Positions 1 to 9,739 of a DNA stretch of 64,000 nt are shown one piece after another. The notes under the pieces are model-generated. The model had not been told where the DNA came from, did no database searches, and worked only from the letters and a program-made list of their open reading frames with translations. Source of the stretch: Paragyromitra xinjiangensis (taxonomy: Eukaryota; Ascomycota; Pezizomycetes; Pezizales; Discinaceae). Where the stretch lies: positions 1,426,001-1,490,000 of the forward strand of contig JBCAMK010000011.1 of assembly GCA_038503065.1 (NCBI GenBank), given 5' to 3'. Positions within the stretch are counted from its first letter, which is position 1. Each line of letters starts with the position of its first letter. The position numbers and the translations under genes are program-made.

Positions 1-970
1 CATTGCGAGTGTAGAGCAGGAGATTTGCTTTCAGGTTCCAGGAGATTCCTGAGATCTGGAGGCTTTCTGGTGCTTTGGCAGTCAGGAGTTCTTTGTTGAT
101 GGTGTTGCGCAGGACAAGGAGATTGAGGCTTTCTTCTTTCTGATCACCACTGCGTTGGACAATCATGTTCTTGGTGAGTTCTGGGGTTGGAGTTGTGGGG
201 GTGTCAGTGTTGGCCTTCGCAGGCTTTCCATCTTTCGCCACAGTGGCCCAAGTCTTTGGTGCAGGAGGTGGAGGAGGGGGAGGAGGTGCTGGCGCGTTTT
301 CAGTTGCCTTTCCCTTTCCCTTGTTTTTCTTGGGTTGTTGGGGAGCGGTGGGGATTGTTGTTGCTGTGATTGCTGGTACGACAGGAGTTGCTTTCAGGGT
401 GCGGTGGATTGAATCCACTTTCCCGATCACAGTGTGGCTCATGGAGCCCAGGGAGGTTGAGATTTGGGTGGTGAGGTTGCTAACCATCATTTTGAGCTCA
501 GCGATTTCCTTGTTCAGGTGTTCATTCTGTGCCATGAGGTGCTGGTTGACATCGTTTTGACTCATTGGGAGTGCAAAGTAGCTGGGAGTGCGTTTGGGAG
601 GGGGAGCAGATTGTTGTTGGTTGCCAAAGGTTCTCTTTGACGGGCCAGCTGCGGATCTGGTCCTGGTCATTGGTTCTGGCTCGTAGGTGAGGTCAATTCC
701 TCCCAAAGTGTTTCTAAATGATAGAGGATGTGTGGGGGAGTTGCCAGCTGAGGAGAAGAATGGTGGTGGGAGTGTGATCTTGCGAGCAAATGGTGCCGGG
801 AGAGGTTTGGTGGTGGAGGAAATAGGGTCGCTGCTCATGATGTCTGGAGCATGCTGGCTGACGTTCAAGAATCGGTTGGTGGCCGTCATGGTAGGGCTGG
901 AGGGAGGTGAAGATGGAGGTACGACAGGAAGTTCCGTGTCGTCTTGCATTTCATCCCCGTGGGCCGACAT
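1..970 (-). CDS. LINE ORF1 (gag-like), N-terminal part, runs off the window
   Basis: Open for 323 codons from ATG at 970-968 (MSAHGDEMQDD...) to the left window edge without a stop. The N-terminus is proline- and serine-rich. A short heptad-like stretch follows (NQHLMAQNEHLNKEIAELK), then a Lys/Gly/Pro linker, and finally a segment (TWATVAKDG..., LVLRNTINKEL) that resembles the part of the e1/e2 ORF1 proteins just before their zinc knuckles. In Tad1-like LINEs ORF1 is an RNA-binding gag-like protein with CCHC knuckles near its C-terminus; those would lie outside the window. The assignment rests on similarity to the ORF1s seen further right. Whether an ORF2 follows cannot be seen. Confidence 0.7.
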   Translation of the reverse strand, partial: MSAHGDEMQDDTELPVVPPSSPPSSPTMTATNRFLNVSQHAPDIMSSDPISSTTKPLPAPFARKITLPPPFFSSAGNSPTHPLSFRNTLGGIDLTYEPEPMTRTRSAAGPSKRTFGNQQQSAPPPKRTPSYFALPMSQNDVNQHLMAQNEHLNKEIAELKMMVSNLTTQISTSLGSMSHTVIGKVDSIHRTLKATPVVPAITATTIPTAPQQPKKNKGKGKATENAPAPPPPPPPPAPKTWATVAKDGKPAKANTDTPTTPTPELTKNMIVQRSGDQKEESLNLLVLRNTINKELLTAKAPESLQISGISWNLKANLLLYTRN

Positions 971-1487
971 GGTTCCGGAATTTTTCGGAATTTTTCGTGT
1001 AACGGAAACTAAAAATAAATTGCCGAGACAAAAGTTGATTGGACGTTGAAGACTGGAGGCTGATTGGGTTCCACCGATGGAATGTTCCAGAAGGTAGCAG
1101 GTGATGTGCTGTCAGTCAGAATTGCAATATTCCGAGATTTCTGGCGATTTTCGGCGATAAAATGAGTACTACTCGGGCGCCTGTGGGCCGATTTGGCTGA
1201 AACTAAAAATCCTGGGCCGTAGTATGTAGGCGGCGTGGATGTGCAAGTTTCAAGTCAATCGGACAAGAACTGGTTGACTGGCGACGATTTTGAGGGGGGG
1301 CTCGGCGGGTTTTTTGGTGGGGTGAGCCCCAAAGAGGGGAAATGAAGGGGAAAATCACAACAACTTCTGCAATAGAAGAGATGGATTTCCCAGGAGGTGT
1401 AGAAGGGGGTAAAAGGGGGCGCTGATTCCGAATATGAAGTCGGTTTGATGATATCTCTGTTGCTAGGAAGGAAGAGATCGAGGAAAG
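971..1487 (-). other. 5' untranslated region of the left-edge LINE (no gene)
   Basis: No credible reading frame. The stretch shares the phrase CAACAACTTCTGCAA and a GATTCCGAATA block with the 5' leaders of the ORF1-only LINEs e1 and e2, so it is probably the 5'UTR of the LINE whose ORF1 starts at 970. Its outer boundary is set only by the start of the inserted plus-strand fragment at about 1488. Confidence 0.45.
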
Positions 1488-1863
1488 CTGTGCAGGTTTC
1501 GACGAAGGCTCTGCAAGCGAAAGACAGAATCGCATGCAAATCTAAGTCTCCCAACCACCCTTACGAATTCATCTCCCTTGACAGTGCTCGGATTGTTGGA
1601 GGGACATGCTATAGGCACAAAGCATGTGCTGGTGAAAAAAGAATGCCCAAGGTAGTCTTGTCCTGTCAGAGAGGGCACTAAATCGGGGTATTAACACATA
1701 TACCGAAGAATAGCCGTAGAGGGCTGAGTTGGACCCAGTGGGAGGAATCGGGTAGTTAGTTGCGTTTTGTTTTTGTTTTCTGTTTTGTTTTCTCTACATG
1801 TATGCCATATCCGTTTCGGATTTATGCAGTATGAAATATAAATGGATAAATAAATAATAATAG
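1488..1863 (+). mobile_element. 5'-truncated ORF1-only LINE fragment (e-family 3' end)
   Basis: This begins inside the last codons of the e-family ORF1 (the bases that encode AASERQNRMQI in e2) and runs through the whole e-family 3'UTR. Landmarks are GGCACAAAGCATGTGCTGGT, ATCGGGGTATTAACACATA and CATATCCGTTTCGGATTTAT. It ends in an AAAT-type tail (ATAAATGGATAAATAAATAA). A 5' truncation with a simple-repeat tail is the usual product of target-primed reverse transcription. ORF1 is joined directly to the 3'UTR with no ORF2, as in e1 and e2. No target duplication could be confirmed. Confidence 0.75.
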
Positions 1864-2118
1864 TTCCTCTCAAGGCAGAGCCTGAGAGATTGTTTGTAGT
1901 AGATGAGGATAGTGATCCTGAGATCTACTAGCTAGCCGTTCATTGGTCTTAATATCATTTCGTTCATACAACAGTTGTACTGAGGAGGCCTGATAGGCCG
2001 AAATCGCTGGATCGATATGCAACTTCTCCTAGTTAACACCCAGCTCAGAACCATTATCGATACCTGCACAGAAACCTGCTCAACGATCATTGACATTGTT
2101 GGTTGCGCTAGTATCACA
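1864..2118. other. Unassigned sequence upstream of the SNF2-like gene
   Basis: No gene or repeat recognised. Before element A inserted, this sequence was directly upstream of the SNF2-like gene start at 5807, so it may contain that gene's original promoter. Confidence 0.3.
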
Positions 2119-2479
2119 CATCAGCAAAAAACAGAAATGCCGTAAAGTCCCTCTGGACGCCAAAATGCCATGGCGGAAACATACCCTTCTGGGCGCAGCG
2201 TGGTCCAACTACATGTCGCCCAGAAGACATGGGGTTGGAGCTCTGGTCATCTGGAAGGCAGCGCTGTAGGCTCTGATCGTCTGGACGAGCCCTAGTCGTC
2301 TGGACGAAGCTTGTCGACCTCTGTACGTCCGGGGGAACCTCTTGCGGGGCCAGCACATTTTGGTAGGTTTGGAATTGCACGCTTTGCTTGTATGGCTCGT
2401 ATAGCTTCAATTCGTTCTATTGATTTATCTACTACAATTCTCTGGATCTATATATATGTACAAACATTTACTACCCGCA

Positions 2480-3225
2480 GCGAATTGACCAATCGGCGCA
2501 GGCGGTGGAAGCTGCGGCAGCGAATTGACCATAGGGCAGAGGGCAGCTGCAGCAAATCGACCATATGGCAGAGGCGGTGGAAGCTCAGGCAGCGGATCGA
2601 CCATGTGGCGGAGGCGGAGGAAGCTCAGGAAGCGAATCGACCTATTGGCGCAGGCGCAGGAAGCTCAGGCAACAAGTCAACCTATTGGCGCAGGCAGCGA
2701 ATTGACCATATGGCGGAAGCGGAGGAAGCGGCGGAAGCGCAGACAGCGAATTGACCTATTGGCGCAGGCAGTGGAAGCTCAGGCAGCGAATTGACCATAT
2801 GGCGGAAGCGCAGGCCATCAGCAAAAACAAACGACATTCCTCTGTGGCCTATTTGACCTCTGTGGCCTATTTGGCTCCTATTTGGCCTCTGTGGCCTCTG
2901 CAGAGGTCAACATTCCTCTGTGGAGGTTTCCGAGGAAATTTTGATATTTTCCTCTGCAGAGGCCACAGAGGCCACAGAGGTCCAAATAGGAGCCAAATAG
3001 GTCATTTTTTGTTCTTGCTGATGGCAGCGGATCGACCATATGGCGCAAGCGCAGGCAGCGGATCAACCATATGGCGCAGGTAGCGGAAGCTGCAGCAGCG
3101 AATCGACCATATGGTGGAAGCGGAGAAAGCGGTGGAAGTGCAGGCAGCGCAGGCAGCGAATCGACGACCTGCCCGAGGCTGGCAGCGAATCTAGCTGCCT
3201 CCTGAGCTCGCTTAGGCGGAAGCAG
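2480..3225 (+). repeat. 40-bp minisatellite of element A
   Basis: Imperfect tandem units of about 40 bp built around CAGCGAATTGACCATATGGCG and GGAAGCTCAGG. The array is interrupted by MITE N2. The unit length is not a multiple of three and the unit has no common stop, so several frames stay open. The resulting Ala/Glu-rich peptides are not treated as genes. Confidence 0.85.
2816..3023. mobile_element. MITE N2: 208-bp foldback element
   Basis: Starts CATCAGCAAAAAC and ends TTCTTGCTGATG, flanked by GC on both sides. Deleting it together with one GC restores a normal minisatellite unit (GCGCAGGCAGCGGATCGACC). The interior is a long imperfect inverted repeat: GGCCTCTGTGGCCTCTGCAG on the left and its complement on the right, so most of the element could fold into a hairpin. 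No coding capacity. The ends place it with the Plavaka-type family. Confidence 0.85.
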
Positions 3226-3457
3226 TGAGGCAGGCAGGCAGGCAGGCAGTGTGAATCGAACCGAGTCTGGGAGGCATATCAGCGGGAGTCAAATAAACGG
3301 AAGCAAGACGTTACCTAGGAGGTTCTTTGCAAGCAGAGCTCGTTACTTCGAACCTAAATGTCACGATGTCAGTGGTAGAGCGAGGTTGAGAATGGGTAGG
3401 GGGGAATAGGGGGAAGCATGTGGGAAGGAATAGGGGTAGGTGTCTTAGAAGGCTTTG

Positions 3458-5455
3458 CATCAGCAAAAAAAAAATGTCGCCCCGACACTTTCCTGTCTTC
3501 TGGAAGGCCATATTCCGCCTGCTGTGTTTGTGGCCTTCCTGATCACCTAGGCGAGCTGCTCTGAACGCTGGCCTGTGTGGGCGCGGGCTGCACAGCGCTC
3601 CAGCCTCCAGGCGCTCGGCTGCAGCTTAGCTGCGAACACCCGCACCCGGATGTGGCACTTAGCAAAATCCAGCAGGCTGCCCGATCGATTTTTTTTTTTC
3701 TAAGTCCCTGAAACCTGGGAACTTAGCAAAATTCACCTCGCCTCCCCCAGGCACTTAGCGATTTTCAAAAATCTCCAGGTCACTTAGTCATCGCTGAGTC
3801 GTCGCCAAAGCAACGCCTAATAAGACACCAATCTCCACCTCTCCCGTCCTTCCTACTATTGCTTCCCCCTATTCCCTCCCACCCATCCCCTATTCCTCCA
3901 CCCATCCTCTATTCCCTCCCACCCATTCTCAACCTCGCTGTACCACTGACATCGTGACATTTAGGTGCGAAGCAACAAGCTCTTCTTGCAAAGAACCTCC
4001 CAGGTAACGTCTCGATTCCGTTTATTTGACTCCCACTGATATGCCTCGTAGACTCGCTTTGATCCACTGCTTCAGCTTCCTCTGCTTCCGCCTAAGCGAG
4101 CTCAATATGCTGATCGATTCGCTGCCTCCGCCATATGGTCGATTCACTGCCTGTGTCATATGGTCAATTCGGTGCCTGAGCTTCTGCTGCCTCAGTCAAT
4201 TGATCGATTCGCTGCCGCAGCCTCCGCTGCCTCCGCCACAGCTGCAGCAGCTTCCGCTGCCTGCGCCATATGGTCAATTCGCTGCCGAGCTTCCTCCGCC
4301 TCCGCCATATGGTCAATTCGCTGCTGCTGCCTCCGCTGCCTCCGCCATATGGTCGATCCGCTGCCTGAGCTTCCTCCGCCTCCGCCATATGTTCAATTCA
4401 CTGCTGCAGCCTCCGCTGCCTCTGCCATATGGTCGATCCGCTGCCTGAGCTTCCGCCGCCTCCGCCACAGCTGAAGCAGCTTCCGCTGACTGAGCTTCCG
4501 CCGCCTCCGGGAGGTCGTCAATCCGCTGCCTGAGCTTCCTCCGCCTCCGCCAATTGGTCAATTCGTTGCCTGAGCTTCTGCTGCCTCAGTCAATTGATCG
4601 ATCCGCTGCCTGAGCTTCCGCCGCCTCCGCCACATGGTCGATCCGCTGCTGCAGCCTCTGCAGCCTCCGCCATATGGTCGATTCGCTGCCTGAGCCTCTG
4701 CAGCCTCCTGGAGGTCGTCGATCCGCTGCCTGAGCTTCCTCCGCCTCTGCCATTTGGTCAATTCGCTGCTGCAGCCTCTGCTGCCTCTGCCATATGGTCG
4801 ATTCGCTGCCTGAGCTTCCGCCGCCTCCTGGAGGTCGTCGATCCACTGCCTGAGCTTCCTCCGCCTCCGCCATATGGTCAATTCGCTGTCGAGCTTCCTC
4901 CGCCTCCGCCATCTGGTCAATTCGCTGCTGCAGCCTCTGCTTCCTCCGCCATATGGTCAATTCGCTGCCTGCGCCATATGGTCGATCCGCTGCCTGAGCT
5001 TCTGCCGCCTCTGTCAATTGATCGATTTGCTGCAGCAGCTTCCGCTGCCTGCGCCATATGGTCACTTCGCTGCAGGAGCCTCCGCTCCCCCATACCCCTA
5101 GGATACGAAGAACAGATACATGTACATATAGAGCTATATAGAAATAATAGAACAATTGTAAACAAGCATATAGGCAAAAGCATTCAAACTAGACCACAGG
5201 GTGACCTGCTGAAAATGTGGTTCTGTGGGCGCACTGCTCTCCCCCTGCTGTCTTCCAGACACTCGTCTACCCTTTGTGGCCGCCCAGAGAATAGCCTCCT
5301 GAACCTAGCGCGCCCCCATGTCGACCTCTAGTAAGCTGTCGCCCAGACGTGAAGGGCAAAATTTACAGCCTGAGGGAGGGCTATATTCCGCCCCGACCGC
5401 CCCGGTCGCCTGATGCATTGGGCGGACCGGGCGACAATCCGTTTTTTTGCTGATG
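3458..5455. mobile_element. Element B: 2-kb non-autonomous DNA transposon nested in A
   Basis: Ends CATCAGCAAAAAA... and ...TTTTTTTGCTGATG, flanked by TG at 3456-3457 and 5456-5457. B is in the opposite orientation to element D: its left end (TGTCGCCC...CTTCTGGAAGGCCATATTCCGCC) is the complement of D's right end. The order is terminal GC-rich block, AAATCTCC/ACTTAGCGATTTTC block, 40-bp minisatellite, second terminal block. No transposase is encoded, so it must be moved in trans. Insertion into A shows B jumped after A. Confidence 0.88.
4040..5092 (-). repeat. 40-bp minisatellite of element B
   Basis: About 26 imperfect units of roughly 40 bp, seen on the plus strand as CCATATGGTCGATTCGCTGC plus TGAGCTTCCGCC variants. 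Some units carry TCCTGGAGGTCGTCGATCC in place of the CATATGG core. It is the reverse complement of the A and D arrays. Long open frames here are a product of repeat composition. Confidence 0.85.
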
Positions 5456-5806
5456 TGCTAAGGCGACACCTAAGCGAAGCTTGAAGATTTTGAAAATCGC
5501 TAAGTGCCTAGGGTCAGGGTTTTGACTTAGCGAAATAAAAAAAAAGTTACGGCAGCTGCACGCATCGGGAGGGTGTCGGACGCACACAGGTCGTCCAGAG
5601 GTGGTTGGTGAGAGCAAGGGCTTCTGGAAGTGCGCTAGGGCGTTGGCTGGCGGTAAGAGTTAGTCACAGTGCATCTAGATGCAGCACAGGCGCAGGCAGG
5701 CCGTCAGGAGGGGTTCAAGAGACAATGCCTGTCTTCCAGAGGGCCAAAATGCCAATATACAATGTTACCGTTCTGGATGCCTTTTTTTTTTTACTGATAT
5801 GTTGAA

Positions 5807-8800
5807 ATGCCTGACCAGCCCCAGGAGACGCTATCCCCCGCGCGCAATCCGGCTAGGCAATCAGGCCTGACTGCTCGAACGCCCACACCCATTGAAGAGC
5901 AGGACCCGATGGAGGATGAAATAGAAGATCAGGGTGCAGCTGAGGGGAAGGGAAAGCAGAGGGAGGAGGGGAGGGGAGGGGAGGATCAGGGCGCAGCTAG
6001 AGGGAAGGGGAAGCAGAGGGAGGAGGGGAGGGAAGGGGAGGATCAGGGCACAGCTGGAGGGAAGGGGAAGCAGAAGGAGGGGAGGTGGGGGGAGGAAGGG
6101 GGGGAGGGGGGGGATAACCCAGCGGCGGATAGTAGCGAAGATTCGGCCAGCTTGCAGTCGGAACCAGATATCGGTGAAATAGTGAAACCTACGTGGCGTC
6201 TCACCGGCATTGGCCGGGGGGGGTCTGCCAGCCAGGTTAAACCCAGGCCAAAGGTTCTGATCAACACAGATGCCGACTTTGATCTAATTGCCGGGGCTCC
6301 ATTCAATAAAATAGTTCTTGGTGAGACTGGAGATGATTCTCGGAAGGAAGGGCCCGATGACGCTGACGGAGATACAGCTAGTGTTGAATGGTACGAGTCA
6401 TACTCTGACAACCCACTCTGACAGTACACTCTGACAGTCGGCGCTTAATTTAGGTTGCACTGAATCCTGGATAACGAGATCTTCCAAAGGGAGAATCTCC
6501 AAGAGTCGTTCACTGCCTTGGGCATAGACCCGGCGACATGGGCTTTTCCATTGATCAAACCTCCATTCAAATTTATGGACCACCAGATAATCGGCATCAA
6601 TTGGATGAAGGAAAAGGAAGAGGGTTTAGCATGTGGGGGACTCCTCGCTGACGACTGCGGCACGGGTAAAGTAAGTGTTAAATCAAACCGCTCGACATCA
6701 CTCTGATATTATTCTTATTACTAACTCGGACCAACCAGACAATGACACTACTGGGACTACTGTGTATTCAAGCTCATGAGTACGAAGCACGTCGGGTCCA
6801 GCAAAACTTGACTACGGAATTCTACCAACAGGCTCTCGGGACCTACGAACGATCCAAAAGGGAAGTGACACTCAAGGAGGGAGATATGAAGCCCCGGAAC
6901 CCGGATAAGGTCTTCATGGGACCGACATTGATAATCTGTTACCAAATCACTCTGACATTCACTCTGACACTGTCAGTCCTGACTCTGATGTTTGTGATCT
7001 TTAGTCCAGTTCCAATGATTTCGGAATGGCAAGAGGCGATTCGTAGCAACACTCTACTCACTCTGATTCTCCACTACGGCAACGCTTTTTTCGATAGGAG
7101 GGCCTGGCACCAAATCAACTCAGCCAGCAAATTCCCATGGCGCCATGTCATCATTACCACAAAGGAAACGTTGATGAAACGTTGGGCCAACAAGGACTTC
7201 CGGGGCCAGAGATTTTGGGGTACAGAAGACTTGCTTCTTCAGCGTTTAGTACTCAACGAAGCTTATCGCTTCCGAGTGTCCGGCGCCCCCCCAGCAGGCG
7301 TCATTAGCCCCACCACAAGACTACTTTCCCGCAGTGACCCAAACAATGCCATGGCAATGTGGGCAAAACATTTGGACTCGCTAAATCCAGAGGCCAAATG
7401 GATGTTGACAGCCACCCCTCTAGTAAGTACCATGTCAGACCTCCGGTGGGTATGTCGGTTCCTACAGCGGCCTGAGTGGCTATCGGACAACCTGCCCCCA
7501 GATACGTTTGCCAATAAACACGACATCAAGTTAGGAGCGTGGTTCCAAAACCCTGATCGACCCAGCAAGGACGGTACCAATCTGGATGCAGTCTTTACTC
7601 GTGTTGCAGATCTATTCCGGGATTATAAGGCACATGGCTCCTATGTCCACTGCACAATAAAAGCCTGGAATGCCTTTGTCTGGGGCAATCTCAATAACGC
7701 ATCGAAGTTGCAGCACCTCCAGCGCACAGGAATGATCACCCCGAACCAGCGGCAACATTTGTCAGACTCCCTGTGGGTAGTGGGACGATATGCGCAAGAG
7801 ATTTTGTGTACTCTGATACTCCGCGGCTCGATGGTCAGCAGGATTCCGTTTCGGGTGGGTAAGCCGATTATCGATATACCTGTCATGAAGACTGTCACCA
7901 CTCGCCTGCAGTTCACAGATGACGGATCCAAGGATGTTTATTCCTCCCTAGTCGACAATTATGACCAAATGCGCGCTTCTTTTGGCAGGTCAACAGAAGA
8001 AGGACAACAAGCGCCAATTCCAGGCCATAAATTTGGCCCCCGCTGGCATTATATTCGATTGGTTTCATTGTCCCCTTTGCTTGGCTATGCTTCCTTTGCC
8101 GAGGAGTTTTCCACGGCGAACTTATTCAGCAAGGACCTAGCAGATAAAGGCCATCCACACAGTTTGAACGTGAAATCTCTGCTGACGAAGTTCCGCGAGC
8201 AAATGCTGGATAGAGGAACACATTTCTATCCGGAATCTATGGCCAACATGAGTGATGAGGATATGGTCCGGGCAATGGAATTCTGCAGTCCAAAATTGGG
8301 TCGACTCAAAGATCGATTGCACGAATTGGTCACGATGGGTGGGAAGAAGGTTATATTGTGGGTCTATTGGCCTCTGTCGCAATGGCTAATTCAAGAAGTA
8401 AGTAGCCTTCTGTCAGTGTCAGTGTCAGTGTCAGTGTCAGTGTTGGCGTTGGCGTTGGCGTTGGCGTTGGCCCCACTTGATCTCTTAATCGCTCGATCAT
8501 GTTCCAACATAAAACTAGTACGTTCGGCTGCTCGGGATTACCTGCTTCGCTGTCTATAGCGGTCTAAGCAATAAGAATCGTGACAAAATAAAGGATTCAT
8601 TCAATAAAACCAAGGAAATCGACGTTCTGGTCCTCTCCTATCTCTGCAGCAACGAGGGCATCAATCTTCACTATCAATGCTCGGATACCATCATGGTAGA
8701 GCAAGGTCTTTCCTATGCATCGGAGCATTAGACATGGAGTCGGGTCCGCCGCATCGGGCAAAAGGAAGAGCAAAACACCGAGCGTCTAGTTAATCTCCAA

Positions 8801-9001
8801 ACGATCGATACATTGATCGAGAAGGCCCAGCGGGAGCACCAGAGCCCTATGCTATATGCATGGGGAATTATGGAGAGCCTCGGGGGAATAGCTGACACAG
8901 ACGAGGTCTTTGACACGTTGATCGGCAAGATACCTCCAGCGGTTTTAAGAGACCAGATTATTGGACGCGGGGGCCCAGATGAGCTCGAAATAGAGGACTG
9001 A
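5807..9001 (+). pseudogene. SNF2-family helicase-like gene, decayed
   Basis: A multi-exon SNF2/Rad5-16-type ATPase. The N-terminal exon carries three copies of a 19-residue acidic/basic repeat (EDQGAA.GKGKQREEGRGG). Then come an FKFMDHQIIGINWMKEKE motif, Walker A (DDCGTGKT, completed across a 68-nt intron at 6671-6738), motif III TATP (about 7410) and the C-terminal lobe (LLGITCFAVYSGLS, VLVLSYLCSNEGINL, VRRIGQKEE). A second intron is at 8398-8518; splicing it restores QE|YVRLLGIT. Damage: the Walker B aspartate is Asn (LNEAYR, AAC at 7255-7257), and an in-frame TAG at 8729-8731 lies just before the RIGQ motif. The join of the first exon (to about 6390) to the second (from about 6470) is unresolved. 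Such proteins remodel chromatin or DNA complexes; this copy is probably inactive. Confidence 0.75.
5930..6105 (+). repeat. Triplicated about 57-bp coding repeat
   Basis: Three G/A-rich direct copies (GAAGATCAGGG, GAGGATCAGGGCGCAG and GAGGATCAGGGCACAG starts), each encoding EDQG(A/T)A.GKGKQ. They lie in the N-terminal region of the SNF2-like gene, before its helicase motifs. Confidence 0.8.
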
Positions 9002-9293
9002 CTCGGCACTCGTCAGACTTCTATTCTGTCAGAGTTGCGCCGGTTAGGATATGGGTATTGGTTTTCTTTCTTGTTTTGTTCGGGTATTACTATGGGTACG
9101 GGATGGGTACGGGATGGGTATCGGGGGACAGGGTATTGGTTTTCTTTTCTTTTGTCTGGGTGCTGCTGCGGGTACGGGTATCGGGGGGATATGGGTATTC
9201 GTTTTCTTACTAGTTTTGTCCGGAGCCCGATGAGCTCGAAACAGGCGGCTGACTCGATATTTGTCAGACCTCCTATTCTGTCAGAGTTGCGCC
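8979..9293 (+). repeat. Direct duplication of the SNF2 gene 3' end
   Basis: GATGAGCTCGAAA...GACTCG...TCAGAC...CTATTCTGTCAGAGTTGCGCCG occurs at 8979-9044 and again, diverged, at 9228-9293. The offset is about 249 bp. The second copy lacks the rest of the gene. Between and after them lies T/G-rich sequence with repeated GGGTACGG and GGGTATCGGGG. Confidence 0.8.
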
Positions 9294-9739
9294 GTCGGGG
9301 GTATCAGTTTCCCTTCTTATTTTGTCAGGATATTACTATAGGTATGGGACGGGTATCGGGGGCATATTTTTGGTTTTCTTTATTTTGTTTCTGTTTTTTC
9401 CATGGGTTATCTTTATTATGTGGCGGAGGGTTTACTTTTACTATGGGGATGGGCTCGGAGTACTGCAAATTTGTATTTATTGGGAGGAATAGGAAGGTTT
9501 TGTTCGAGTGAGTAGACATGATATTCGACTTGAGCCTAGCGTCGCAGATCCTTCCAGCTCCGCGGGTCTCAGGCCTCCCAGTACCGTGGATCCCCCTTTA
9601 TCTATCCCCCTTTCTTCTTACGATCTCTCTCCCTCTTCTACCAACCATCATAGCCTTGCATTACTGCCTTCACTCCCCTGTTTCGCCCCATCACCCTTGT
9701 TTCCCCCCTTTGATTGTATTTGTATTAAACATCCTCGCC
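9294..9739. other. Intergenic region upstream of the DUF6532-like gene
   Basis: No gene seen. The first half is T-rich with GGTATCGGGGG blocks. The second half (9540-9735) is C/T-rich (TCCCCCTTTCTTCTTACG...CTTGTTTCCCCCC), which is common for fungal promoters. It ends at a good start context, CGCCATGCC. Confidence 0.4.

Larger units (their letters stand above)
2119..5800. mobile_element. Element A: non-autonomous CATCAG-ended DNA transposon, split by element B
   Basis: Left end CATCAGCAAAAAACAG, right end a T-run followed by ACTGATATG, a slightly altered copy of the inverted end. The inner part (a 40-bp minisatellite, then a block with GTCAAATAAACGGAA, TTCTTTGCAAGCAGAGCTCG and a GATTTTGAAAATCGC motif) matches element D, so A belongs to the same family. 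It has no transposase gene. Removing B (3458-5455) restores a continuous A sequence across AGAAGGCTTTG/CTAAGGCGACACC. A target duplication is not clear: CA lies on the left and TT on the right. A sits only about 6 bp upstream of the SNF2-like ATG, so it separates that gene from its original upstream sequence. Confidence 0.75.

Noticed and set aside
4594..5331. Long open frame of 245 codons (PPPPPYGQFAAAASAASAIWS repeats) and several antisense frames in the minisatellites
   Set aside because: A 40-bp repeat lacking stops leaves several frames open at once, with the same peptide patterns on both strands. No start context or conserved frame between elements A-D.
2117..5802. A 2-bp target duplication for element A
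   Set aside because: CA on the left but TT after ACTGATATG on the right. No uninterrupted copy of this site is in the window, so it stays unresolved.
6931..7004. An intron across the CACTCTGACATTCACTCTGAC stretch of the SNF2-like gene
   Set aside because: The candidate GTTACC to TTTAG intron would put the exon out of frame (TTC CAG TTC CAA TGA). The region reads through in frame, so it was left as coding, with doubt.
9035..9511. A 158-codon open frame with GYGYWFSFLF repeats
   Set aside because: It follows T/G-rich low-complexity repeats and the duplicated 3' end of the SNF2-like gene, with no start context or recognisable domain.
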